From an uncultured Clostridia bacterium (lineage in GTDB: Bacteria; Bacillota; Clostridia; Lutisporales; Lutisporaceae), in contig CALGKJ010000196.1 of the NCBI GenBank assembly GCA_937930535.1, forward strand, positions 1 through 45,290: a stretch of DNA of 45,290 nt, written 5' to 3'. This document shows, piece by piece, positions 1 through 7,826 of this stretch; the first letter of the stretch is position 1; each line of letters starts with the position of its first letter. The position numbers and the translations under genes were made by a program. The notes under the pieces were generated by a model. It was not told the DNA's origin. It searched no databases and saw nothing but the letters and a program-made list of their open reading frames with translations.

Positions 1-196
1 ACAACTTCAAAATTAAAGCTTTCCAGTTGTTTCTCACAAAGAGATTAGCAACTCTTAACGAAAAGTATTTTGAGTTTTAGAGTTGGTTATCTATAAAGAG
101 AAACAACTTCAAAATTAAAGCTTTCCAGTTGTTTCTCACAAAGAGATTAGCAACTCTTAACGAAAAGTATTTTGAGTTTTAGAGTTGGTTATCTCT
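1..196. repeat. Two tandem copies of a 102-bp two-hairpin repeat
   Basis: The same sequence occurs twice with a period of 102 bp (for example ACAACTTCAAAATTAAAG at 1 and at 103); the first copy is cut by the window edge. Each unit holds two inverted repeats. Hairpin 1 pairs GAGAAACAACT with AGTTGTTTCTC. Hairpin 2 pairs GATTAGCAACTCT with AGAGTTGGTTATC, with a few mismatches. Related copies lie at about 15.2, 33.3, 39.4 and 45.2 kb, with fragments elsewhere. There is no open reading frame of note in it, and it lies directly upstream of purR. Confidence 0.9.
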
Positions 197-282
197 AATA
201 AGAAGGATTTTGTTAATTTTTATAGAATCAGAATAAAAATTGTATTGACGGGCATAATATTTATATTTTAGGGGGAGACATA

Positions 283-1092
283 ATGGAGAAGCTTAAGAAA
301 AATGAGAGGGTAACAGCACTGGTAAAAATACTAAGCGACAATCCAAACCACATTTTTACACTGAGTTATTTTAGCGAGCTATTACATGCGGCTAAATCAA
401 CCATAAGCGAGGATATAAGTGCTGTAAAAAAGATAATAGAACAGATGTCTCTCGGAATCATTGAGACCATTCCTGGTGCTCAGGGCGGTGTAAGATATCG
501 GACAGAAGTTAATAATAAGCAAACTATGGAGTTTTTAAAGGATTTATGTATAAAACTTAAAGATTCCAGTAGAATAATACCAGGGAGTTTTATTTACATG
601 TCGGATATTATGTATGATCCATCATATGCTGCAAGAGTAGGTGAGATATTCGCCAGTAAATTTGCCGATAAAGCTGCCGATTACGTAGTGACAATCGAGA
701 CCAAGGGAATCATTCCTGCTATAATGACCGCAAGGGCATTAAATATACCCTTAGTAATAGCAAGGAGAGATAACAGGGTTACAGAGGGTGCTACAATCAG
801 CATAAACTATGTATCAGGTTCGTCTCATAAGATACAAACAATGTCATTGTCAAAGAGATCCCTTAAAGAGCAGTCAAGAGTGATTGTTATAGACGATTTC
901 ATGAAGGCAGGAGGCACAATAAAAGGGCTTTATGATCTTATGCACGAGTTTAGAGCTGAGGTTGTCGGAACAGGTGTAATTGTTTCTACGTTAGAACCTA
1001 AAAATAAGCTGATTGGTGAATATTACTCGTTATTTTTACTTAAAGAAGTAGATAATATAAGCAGACATATTGATATTGAAATAGGAATATAG
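283..1092 (+). CDS. purR: PurR, purine operon repressor (PRTase-fold)
   Basis: This is a DNA-binding repressor of purine biosynthesis genes whose phosphoribosyltransferase-fold domain senses PRPP rather than catalysing a reaction. The 269-residue length is normal for the Gram-positive PurR family. Residues 1-75 form a winged-helix region (KSTISEDISAVKK). The rest is a type I PRTase fold with the PRPP-binding loop VIVIDDFMKAGGT at about residues 205-217. The ATG follows a GGGGGAG ribosome binding site. It is followed by spoVG, the same neighbourhood as purR-yabJ-spoVG in Bacillus, but no yabJ is present. Function rests on family resemblance and synteny. Confidence 0.95.
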   Translation: MEKLKKNERVTALVKILSDNPNHIFTLSYFSELLHAAKSTISEDISAVKKIIEQMSLGIIETIPGAQGGVRYRTEVNNKQTMEFLKDLCIKLKDSSRIIPGSFIYMSDIMYDPSYAARVGEIFASKFADKAADYVVTIETKGIIPAIMTARALNIPLVIARRDNRVTEGATISINYVSGSSHKIQTMSLSKRSLKEQSRVIVIDDFMKAGGTIKGLYDLMHEFRAEVVGTGVIVSTLEPKNKLIGEYYSLFLLKEVDNISRHIDIEIGI

Positions 1093-1211
1093 AATTATAA
1101 CAATTATTCGTGTTTTCTGAAAATTATCTGAATAAAAAGAAGGAAAAATGTATTAAATGACGAATTATTATGCAAATGACAAAATGCTAGGCGGGAAGGT
1201 GGTGAACTAGA

Positions 1212-1472
1212 ATGCAGATAACAGACGTAAGAATAAGAAAAGTAAACACAGAAGGAAAGATGAAAGCAGTTGTTTCCGTTACTTTCGATAATGAATTCGT
1301 TGTACATGACATCAAGGTTATAGAAGGACAGGAAGGATTATTTATTGCTATGCCAAGCAGAAAGACTCCAGATGGAGAATTTAAGGATATAGCACATCCT
1401 ATCAATTCTTCTACAAGAGAAAGACTACAAACTTCAATATTAGAAGAATACGAAAAAGCAAAAAACGAATAA
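1212..1472 (+). CDS. spoVG: SpoVG, RNA/DNA-binding regulator of sporulation and septation
   Basis: This 86-residue protein matches the SpoVG family over its full length: [11 protein letters not shown] at the start, ALVSV-like core strands, then [22 protein letters not shown], the most conserved stretch. SpoVG is a small nucleic-acid-binding regulator affecting asymmetric septation and, in several Firmicutes, virulence and cell-wall genes. The ATG is preceded by GGGAAGGTGGTG. A strong hairpin terminator follows directly, so it ends its own transcript. Upstream is purR, as in Bacillus; glmU, normally next, is displaced 5 kb downstream by a coat-like gene and the nad operon. Confidence 0.97.
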   Translation: MQITDVRIRKVNTEGKMKAVVSVTFDNEFVVHDIKVIEGQEGLFIAMPSRKTPDGEFKDIAHPINSSTRERLQTSILEEYEKAKNE

Positions 1473-1488
1473 TTTTCATTTATTGTGT

Positions 1489-1525
1489 AAAAAGCTTCAT
1501 CCCTATGGGATGGAGCTTTTTTACG
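1489..1525 (+). terminator. Rho-independent terminator of spoVG
   Basis: AAAAAGCTTCATCCC pairs with GGGATGGAGCTTTTTT around a short TAT loop. The stem is GC-bearing and followed by a T run, 17 bp after the spoVG stop codon. Confidence 0.9.
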
Positions 1526-1675
1526 TCCTAATTTATGTAATAATTCAGCAGAAAAAATATATATATTATATAGAAAGAGCTGATAGATTTATAGCAAGAT
1601 TTATCAGGGTTCAATGGTGCATATGTGACAAATATCAGTATGTTAAGGTGATAATGTATAGGAGGTAAAAATATA

Positions 1676-2230
1676 ATGTGTGACAATAAACAAGATAACT
1701 TAAAGGGACAATCGGATGAAAACAGCATATATAAGAAGCATGCATATAAAGCAGAAATGCCGTATAAGGATATGAATACAATTCATAGCCATTGGTGTCC
1801 AATGATGAATATGCAAAATATAAATCCAGTTATGACAGGATGCCCCATGATGAATCATATGCTGCCTTATCAAGCCTCCGGGTGTCCTATGCAGCAAATG
1901 CCAATGCAGCCGCCAGCAGCCCGCTACATGCCTGTACACTATGCACCCATGCACCAGATGCCAGACATGTATGCAATGGAGGATGAGATGGATTTGGCTG
2001 GCTGGTACGAGGAATTTGAAAGTGATGATCTGGAAAGTGAAAGCAGCGATGACTATAATAGCCTTGACCCCTTAAGAAGACCAAAGAAGAAGCCTAAGAA
2101 TAAGAAATTTAATAAGAAATATAATAAGCAGTTTTATAATCACAAGCATATGAATCCATTATTTTATTGGCCTCCTTATTATTTTTACAATCCTTATAGG
2201 AAAGAGGAATATTATGAGGATGAAGATTAG
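1676..2230 (+). CDS. Met/Cys/Tyr-rich putative spore coat protein
   Basis: I do not recognise this 184-residue protein as a defined family. Residues 40-100 are rich in Met, Pro and His, with three CPM motifs (CPMM, CPMM, CPMQ) spaced 14-17 residues apart. An acidic stretch follows (about 104-130, ending ESDDLESESSDD), then a Lys/Asn-rich stretch and a Tyr/Trp/Pro tail (FYWPPYYFYNPYRKEEYY). This low-complexity composition, its perfect AGGAGG ribosome binding site and its place after spoVG suggest a spore-coat or exosporium component; the Cys/Met/His motifs could bind metal. Both ideas are inference. It has its own terminator and no signal peptide. Confidence 0.75.
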   Translation: MCDNKQDNLKGQSDENSIYKKHAYKAEMPYKDMNTIHSHWCPMMNMQNINPVMTGCPMMNHMLPYQASGCPMQQMPMQPPAARYMPVHYAPMHQMPDMYAMEDEMDLAGWYEEFESDDLESESSDDYNSLDPLRRPKKKPKNKKFNKKYNKQFYNHKHMNPLFYWPPYYFYNPYRKEEYYEDED

Positions 2231-2258
2231 TAAATAATCTATTATTGAAGCTGCTGAA

Positions 2259-2295
2259 TAAAACAAAGCTCAACCGCCGGTTGAGTTTTGTTTTA
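2259..2295 (+). terminator. Terminator after the coat-like gene
   Basis: AAAACAAAGCTCAACCG pairs with CGGTTGAGTTTTGTTTT, 17 pairs with one G-U wobble and almost no loop. The A-rich left arm and T-rich right arm would terminate in both directions. Confidence 0.85.
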
Positions 2296-2620
2296 TAGAT
2301 TTATAATAAATGATATAATAAAAGGAAATAGAGTATACTATATAAATCGCAATAAATATATAACTTCAGGACCTTCGGTTGTTCTGACTCAGAAGCTAGT
2401 GCTGAACGTGAAATAAGACTGTTTTTTGGACAATAACAGGTGACTAAGTACCCATTTATCATTTTATATTGAAAAAGCTACTAATAAGTGATATAGTCTA
2501 GTATGAATAATAGTCAAAAGCTCAGTGCAATGAGCCTAATATATAGATTTTAGTTGAAGTTGTTTTCAACGTTAAAACATCTTAAATATAAGATACAAAA
2601 GAATGGAGAAGGTTGGTGCG
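2296..2620 (+). promoter_or_regulatory. nadABC promoter and unexplained leader
   Basis: This 325-bp gap has no gene. A good vegetative-type promoter is visible: TTGAAA at 2469-2474, a 17-bp spacer, and TATAGT at 2492-2497. It would give a transcript starting near 2504 with a leader of about 115 nt. The stretch 2360-2460 is less AT-rich than usual for this genome's spacers (ACTTCAGGACCTTCGG onwards) and has short possible stems (CTGTT/AACAG near 2429), but I cannot match it to a known riboswitch. Near 2555-2575 GTTGAA and TTCAAC form a small palindrome close to the NadA start. Confidence 0.5.
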
Positions 2621-3529
2621 ATGGAACATAACTTTGTAGATGAGATTAATAGGCTTAAGAGAGAAAGAAATGCAATAATACTTGCGCATAATTATCAGGT
2701 GTCCGAGGTTCAAGATATTGCAGATATCGTTGGGGACTCTTTTTCTCTAAGTAAACATGCAGCAAATACAAAACATGATGTAATAGTATTTTGCGGTGTA
2801 CATTTTATGGCAGAAAGTGCGAAGATACTTTCACCAGACAAAACAGTGATCTTACCTGTCAGAGATGCTGGCTGTCCTATGGCAGATATGGTTACGGCAG
2901 AAGGCATCAGAGAAATGAGGGAAAAGTACCCCGAAGCTGCTGTGGTTACATATGTTAACTCATCAGCCGAGGTTAAGGCAGAAAGCGATATCTGCTGTAC
3001 ATCTTCAAATGCAGTTAAAGTAGTACAAAGCATTAAAAATAAACAAATAATATTTGCACCCGATGAAAATCTGGGCAGGTATATAGCTGATAAGGTTAAA
3101 GACAAGGAAATAATACTGTGGAAGGGCTTCTGCATAACCCACAAGAGAGTAAGAACAGACGAGGTAGTGAAGATAAAGCAATATTATCCAAATGCCAAAA
3201 TACTTGTGCATCCTGAGTGCGAAGCTGAGGTTCAAAATATGGCGGACTTTTTAGGAAGTACTTCTGAGATAATACAATATGCAAAACAGATACCTGATAA
3301 AGACATAATCATAGGTACTGAGGAAGGTGTACTTCATGCATTGAAAAAACAAAACCCCGACAAAAACTTTTATCTGCTTTCACCGGGGCTGATATGTGCG
3401 AATATGAAGAAAACAAGACTTCAGGACGTATATCAAGCTCTATTAAACATGCAGTATCAAATAGAGGTAGATGCAGAAATAAGGGGAAAAGCTTTAAAGG
3501 CACTTGATGAAATGCTGAAAATAAGTTAG
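2621..3529 (+). CDS. nadA: NadA, quinolinate synthase
   Basis: This 4Fe-4S enzyme condenses iminoaspartate (from NadB) with dihydroxyacetone phosphate to give quinolinate, the second step of de novo NAD synthesis. The protein has the family's three-fold repeat architecture and its cluster cysteines in VFCGVHFMAE, in the SDICCTSSNA region and in HPECEAEV. AHNYQ near the N-terminus and GTEEGVLHAL near the C-terminus are also typical. I prefer ATG 2621, which follows GGAGAAGG, over ATG 2603, which has no ribosome binding site; the product is then 302 residues, normal for the family. It is first in a tight operon with nadB and nadC. Confidence 0.96.
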   Translation: MEHNFVDEINRLKRERNAIILAHNYQVSEVQDIADIVGDSFSLSKHAANTKHDVIVFCGVHFMAESAKILSPDKTVILPVRDAGCPMADMVTAEGIREMREKYPEAAVVTYVNSSAEVKAESDICCTSSNAVKVVQSIKNKQIIFAPDENLGRYIADKVKDKEIILWKGFCITHKRVRTDEVVKIKQYYPNAKILVHPECEAEVQNMADFLGSTSEIIQYAKQIPDKDIIIGTEEGVLHALKKQNPDKNFYLLSPGLICANMKKTRLQDVYQALLNMQYQIEVDAEIRGKALKALDEMLKIS

Positions 3530-3570
3530 CAAGAATTTATTTGTTTTTATGACAAGCAGGGGGGAAATAT

Positions 3571-5133
3571 ATGTCCTTGAGATATCTAATAAACTTTGAT
3601 AGCGGAGCTATACAATATGAGAAATTTGATGTAATAATTATCGGCAGCGGCATTGCAGGACTATATTCGGCAATACACCTGCATGATGATCTGAGTGTAT
3701 GCATAATAAGCAAGGAATCGATAGGAGAAAATAATTCCTATCTTGCACAGGGCGGCATAGCCGCAGCAGTTACTGAGGAGGATCAGCCTGAATATCATTT
3801 TGATGATACCATCAAAGCAGGGGCAGGACACTGCGATGAAGCAGCAGTAAAAGTGCTTGTAAATGAAGCACCTGTAGACATACAAACCCTATGCAATATA
3901 GGAACCAGATTTGATAGAAATCCTGACGGCACACTGACAACCACCCGAGAGGGCGGCCATGGAAGATTCAGAGTCATACACGCCCTTGGTGATGCTACAG
4001 GCAAAGAGGTTATAGATTCTCTTATCAGTGAATGTAAAAAAAGAACCAACATAAAAATTATAGAAAACTGCTTTGCAGTAGATATATTAACTATAAACAA
4101 CAAGTGCACTGGTATACTGGTTAAAAACAATACAAATATACCAGAAGAAAGCCAGCTTAAAATTTATCACAGCAGAAAAATAATATGCGCAAGCGGCGGC
4201 ATCGGACAGGTATATAAAAATACCACAAATACAGAGGTCATAACAGGCGACGGTATTGCAATGGCATTCAGGGCAGGTGCACAGCTTACAGATATGGAGT
4301 TTGTGCAGTTCCACCCTACTGCATTTTATAAAAAAGCAGACAACGAAAACAGCTTTCTGATTTCTGAGGCATTAAGAGGAGAGGGTGGAATACTCAGAAA
4401 TATAAATGGAGAGCCATTTATGAGCAGATATCATGAGATGGGTGAAATAGCACCCAGAGATATTGTTTCCAGAGCAATTTTTTCTGAAATTAAGAAAACT
4501 AATAGCGAGTTTGTATATCTGGATATAACCCACAAGGATTCTGAGCATCTGAGAAACCGCTTTCCGACAATTTATAACAGGTGTTTAAAGGCAGACATAG
4601 ATATATCAAAGGACTATATTCCTGTTGTGCCTGTACAGCATTATTTTATGGGAGGCATAAAGACCGACCTGTGGGGCAGAACCAGCATTGAGGGGCTGTA
4701 CGCCTGCGGAGAAGCAGCATGTACAGGAGTACACGGAGCAAACAGGCTTGCAAGCAATTCACTGCTTGAAGGACTAATATTTGGAAGACGCTGTGCCGAG
4801 GATATTAACAGCTCAATAAGCGAATCCAGCTTTGATGAGAATATAATCATAAATACAGCAGCACAAATTAGTCAAGCCGCAGACATAGATATTGTAAGTA
4901 TAAGAAATGAAATAAAACAAATAATGAATGATTATGCAGGTATAGAGCGTAATGAGGCAGATATGAAAAACGCAGCTCAGAGGCTTGAAAGCATAATAAG
5001 GCTGCTGGAAAGCATAGAGCTAGGAACGGTATATGTAATGGAAACAATTAATATAGCATATATAGCAGCACTAATACTAAAAAGTGCAATAAACAGAAAA
5101 CAAAGCATAGGCAGTCACTATAGAACAGACTGA
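3571..5133 (+). CDS. nadB: NadB, L-aspartate oxidase
   Basis: This flavoprotein oxidises L-aspartate to iminoaspartate for NadA; in anaerobes fumarate is the likely electron acceptor. The FAD dinucleotide-binding motif GSGIAGLYSA sits at about residues 25-34. Further family signatures are NNSYLAQGGIAAA, the active-site region TREGGHGRFRVIHALGDATG, the segment FVQFHPTAFYK, and EALRGEGGILRN with RDIVSRAI. GIKTDLWGRTSIEGLYACGE closes the FAD domain, and the C-terminal helical domain is present. At 520 residues it is full length. The ATG follows a GGGGGG-type ribosome binding site. The gene lies 41 bp after nadA and 15 bp before nadC. Confidence 0.96.
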   Translation: MSLRYLINFDSGAIQYEKFDVIIIGSGIAGLYSAIHLHDDLSVCIISKESIGENNSYLAQGGIAAAVTEEDQPEYHFDDTIKAGAGHCDEAAVKVLVNEAPVDIQTLCNIGTRFDRNPDGTLTTTREGGHGRFRVIHALGDATGKEVIDSLISECKKRTNIKIIENCFAVDILTINNKCTGILVKNNTNIPEESQLKIYHSRKIICASGGIGQVYKNTTNTEVITGDGIAMAFRAGAQLTDMEFVQFHPTAFYKKADNENSFLISEALRGEGGILRNINGEPFMSRYHEMGEIAPRDIVSRAIFSEIKKTNSEFVYLDITHKDSEHLRNRFPTIYNRCLKADIDISKDYIPVVPVQHYFMGGIKTDLWGRTSIEGLYACGEAACTGVHGANRLASNSLLEGLIFGRRCAEDINSSISESSFDENIIINTAAQISQAADIDIVSIRNEIKQIMNDYAGIERNEADMKNAAQRLESIIRLLESIELGTVYVMETINIAYIAALILKSAINRKQSIGSHYRTD

Positions 5134-5148
5134 TAAGGAAGTGAAATT

Positions 5149-5991
5149 ATGTTAGACAACTTTATAATAGATAAAATAATCAGAGCTGCACTACATGAAG
5201 ATTTAGGCTGGGGAGATGTTACCACAGACTCAATTATTAGTGATGAGGTGCAGATAGCAGGAAACTTTATAGCAAAACAAGAAGGTGTCCTTTGCGGAAT
5301 TGAGGTATGCAAAAGAGTATTCACCCTGCTTGATGACAGTATAGTATTTAATATATACAAAAAAGACGGCGAAAAAGTAGTAAAAGGCGATGTAATAGCA
5401 GATATAAAGGGAAGAGCAAGAAATATATTAAAGGGAGAGCGGGTGGCACTTAACCTTCTTCAAAGAATGTCTGGAATTGCAACACTTACAAACAGCTATA
5501 CAAAACAAGTTGAAAAACTGACCGCCAAAGTGGTTGATACCAGAAAAACTGCTCCAGGACTTAGAATACTGGATAAATACTCCGTCAAAATGGGTGGAGG
5601 ACATAATCACAGATTTAACCTGTCTGATTTAGTACTAATAAAGGATAATCATATAAAAGCAGCAGGCGGGATTACACCAGCAGTCAAGGCAGCCAAAGCC
5701 AGACTTTCTCATGCTGTAAAAATCGAGGTAGAAGTAGAAAACATGGATATGCTGAAAGAGGCTATAGCCGCAGGCGCAGATATAGTTATGCTGGACAACA
5801 TGAATTTGGAGCAGATGAGAGAGGCAGTGGCAGTATCAGAAGGCAAGGTGCTTTTAGAGGCTTCCGGCAATGTAGAGCTGGATGGTGAAAGAAATGTCAG
5901 AGCTATTGCAGAGACAGGTGTGGATATTATATCCGTAGGAGCACTTACACACTCAGTAAAAGCCATGGACATAAGCTTAAGATTTATATGA
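5149..5991 (+). CDS. nadC: NadC, nicotinate-nucleotide pyrophosphorylase (carboxylating)
   Basis: This enzyme converts quinolinate and PRPP into nicotinate mononucleotide, CO2 and pyrophosphate, the third step of de novo NAD synthesis. The 280-residue protein is full length, with family hallmarks EDLGWGDVTTD near the N-terminus, ALNLLQRMSGIAT, VDTRKTAPGLR, YSVKMGGGHNHR, LIKDNHIKAAGG, and the barrel strands VEVENMDM and IVMLDNM. The ribosome binding site is GGAAGTG. It is the last gene of nadABC; its stop codon lies inside the first of three hairpins that close the operon. Confidence 0.97.
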   Translation: MLDNFIIDKIIRAALHEDLGWGDVTTDSIISDEVQIAGNFIAKQEGVLCGIEVCKRVFTLLDDSIVFNIYKKDGEKVVKGDVIADIKGRARNILKGERVALNLLQRMSGIATLTNSYTKQVEKLTAKVVDTRKTAPGLRILDKYSVKMGGGHNHRFNLSDLVLIKDNHIKAAGGITPAVKAAKARLSHAVKIEVEVENMDMLKEAIAAGADIVMLDNMNLEQMREAVAVSEGKVLLEASGNVELDGERNVRAIAETGVDIISVGALTHSVKAMDISLRFI

Positions 5992-6160
5992 AAATAAAGC
6001 TGCGTCTGTCTTGGGTCACTTCCCTAGACTTGCTTTATTTTCGTTGATTGCTGATGAAAAGCCGTGTAGACCGTCTTTTCATTCAGGTTATATAAGTGAA
6101 GTTTATTTTTGAGCAGTACTATTGCTAAGGCTGTAGCGTACATGCTCAAAAATAAACTTT
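5990..6160 (+). terminator. Three consecutive hairpins ending the nad operon
   Basis: Hairpin 1 pairs GAAAATAAAGC (5990) with GCTTTATTTTC (to 6042) and also closes an inner stem GTCTTGGG/CCCTAGAC. Hairpin 2 pairs GATGAAAAG (6053) with CTTTTCATT (to 6083). Hairpin 3 is a perfect 17-bp stem, AAGTTTATTTTTGAGCA at 6099-6115 with its complement at 6143-6159, followed by TTTTG. The first is the likely terminator; the role of the other two is unknown. Confidence 0.7.
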
Positions 6161-6371
6161 TGTTAATATATGGATACTATAATCTATTAAGACTTAACCG
6201 TAACAAAATTTTACTTTTCTAGTGTAAACCCTGCATAGCTATGATAGAATTATAAAGAAAGTACTAAAGAATTAATTCGACTAACATATAGACTTAGTAA
6301 AGACATATTAATGATTTTGTCTTTACAATATGTACATTCAACGTAAAAAAATGTATAATAGAGGTGATATA
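6161..6371 (+). promoter_or_regulatory. glmU upstream region with a 9-bp inverted repeat
   Basis: GTAAAGACA at 6297-6305 is perfectly inverted as TGTCTTTAC at 6318-6326, 46 bp before the glmU start. It could be an operator or a leader hairpin. The rest of the gap is AT-rich with no gene visible. Confidence 0.4.
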
Positions 6372-7772
6372 TTGAGTAATGTATACAGTATTACAGACCA
6401 TATAAAAGAAGATGCTGCAAACAGCATAACAGCCATAATACTTGCAGCGGGTGAAGGCAAGAGAATGTATTCCAAAACACCCAAGGTATTGCACAAGGTT
6501 TGCGGAACTCCTTTAGTGCAGCACGTAGTAAACTGCGCCAGGGAGATCGGATGTGTAAAGCCAGTTGTAGTTGTAGGACATGGTGCAGAGCAGGTTATGG
6601 AGGCTATAGAAGGAGTCAGCTTTGCAATTCAAGCCCAGCAGCTTGGTACAGGACATGCAGTGATGCAGGCAGAAGGATATATTACAGACGGAGATGTGCT
6701 TGTACTGTATGGGGATACACCCCTGCCAAAAGCAGAAACACTGCTTAAAATGTATGAAGTGCATAAGCAGAACAACTATGGTGCAACAGTATTAACTGCT
6801 GACTTTGAAGACCCTACAGGCTACGGAAGAATTATCAGAAGCAGTGAAAACTTGATAGAAAGCATCATAGAAGAACGAGACGCTTCACCTGAAATAAAAG
6901 AAATAAAAGAAGTAAATTCAGGTATTTACTTTTTCAAGGGTGCAGATTTAAAAAGAGTATTAAGCAGACTATCCAATAATAACGATCAAGGTGAGTATTA
7001 CCTTACTGACGTAATCGGACTATTTAGACAGGACGGTCTTAAAATAGCCCCATATAAAACTAATGACACAGATGAAATAATGGGGGTAAATAATAAGCTT
7101 CAGCTTTCACAAGCAAATGAAATCATGCGTAGAAGGATTGTAACAAAGCACATGCTTAAGGGCGTTACAATTATCGATCCTTCAAACACATATATAGAAA
7201 ATACAGTTCAAATAGAACGTGACGTTACAATATATCCGGGCTGTATTTTAGAAGGCAGCACATATATAGGGGAAGACAGCATAATCGGACCACAGACCAG
7301 AATAAAAGACTGCAATATCGGCAATGGTGTAAAAATACAATATTCAGTTGCATTTGAAAGCTCCATCGGTGAAGCTACTACGGTCGGGCCTTATGCATAT
7401 TTAAGACCGGGCAACAAAATAGGAAAGCATGCAAAAATAGGGGACTTTGTGGAGATGAAAAACTCCAATTTCGGGGATTATTCAAAAGCATCGCACCTTA
7501 CATATGTAGGTGATGGCGATGTAGGAAACAATGTAAATCTGGGCTGTGGGGTCGTATTCGTCAATTACGATGGAAAGAAAAAGAACAGAACAGTTATTGA
7601 AGATAACAGCTTTGTTGGATGCAATGTAAATCTTATAGCTCCAGTAACAGTAAAAGAGAGTTCATACGTTGCAGCAGGCACTACCATAACAAAGGAAGTA
7701 CCTAAAGCAAGCCTTGCAATAGGCAGAGTAAAGCAGGACAATAAAGAGGGATGGGCAAAAAAATTTAAATAA
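6372..7772 (+). CDS. glmU: GlmU, bifunctional GlcN-1-P acetyltransferase / GlcNAc-1-P uridylyltransferase
   Basis: GlmU makes UDP-GlcNAc for peptidoglycan and teichoic acids: the C-terminal domain acetylates glucosamine-1-phosphate and the N-terminal domain transfers UMP. The nucleotidyltransferase signature LAAGEGKRM with KTPKVLHKV lies near residues 24-40, and VLYGDTPL supplies the metal-binding Asp. The C-terminal half is a left-handed beta helix of hexapeptide repeats with YLRPGNKIGKHAKIG and KNSNFGD...SHLTYVGD, typical of the acetyltransferase site. I place the start at TTG 6372 because it follows GAGGTGAT; an upstream ATG at 6330 would add 14 unconserved residues. prs follows, as in other Firmicutes. 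Confidence 0.96.
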   Translation: MSNVYSITDHIKEDAANSITAIILAAGEGKRMYSKTPKVLHKVCGTPLVQHVVNCAREIGCVKPVVVVGHGAEQVMEAIEGVSFAIQAQQLGTGHAVMQAEGYITDGDVLVLYGDTPLPKAETLLKMYEVHKQNNYGATVLTADFEDPTGYGRIIRSSENLIESIIEERDASPEIKEIKEVNSGIYFFKGADLKRVLSRLSNNNDQGEYYLTDVIGLFRQDGLKIAPYKTNDTDEIMGVNNKLQLSQANEIMRRRIVTKHMLKGVTIIDPSNTYIENTVQIERDVTIYPGCILEGSTYIGEDSIIGPQTRIKDCNIGNGVKIQYSVAFESSIGEATTVGPYAYLRPGNKIGKHAKIGDFVEMKNSNFGDYSKASHLTYVGDGDVGNNVNLGCGVVFVNYDGKKKNRTVIEDNSFVGCNVNLIAPVTVKESSYVAAGTTITKEVPKASLAIGRVKQDNKEGWAKKFK

Positions 7773-7826
7773 CCTTTAAATTTTAAATAAATCAAAAGAA
7801 TAATTATTTGGGAGGTTTCTGGTAAA

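Noticed and set aside
1-196. Tandem repeats as a CRISPR array
   Set aside because: Only two units with a 102-bp period and no variable spacers; the units are internally palindromic and dispersed elsewhere.
1483-1668. 61-codon frame right after spoVG
   Set aside because: It begins inside the spoVG terminator hairpin, has no ribosome binding site, and its product looks like translated AT-rich spacer.
2360-2460. Known riboswitch upstream of nadA
   Set aside because: I could not match conserved motifs of NAD+, T-box, SAM, purine or other common riboswitches; left as unexplained leader.
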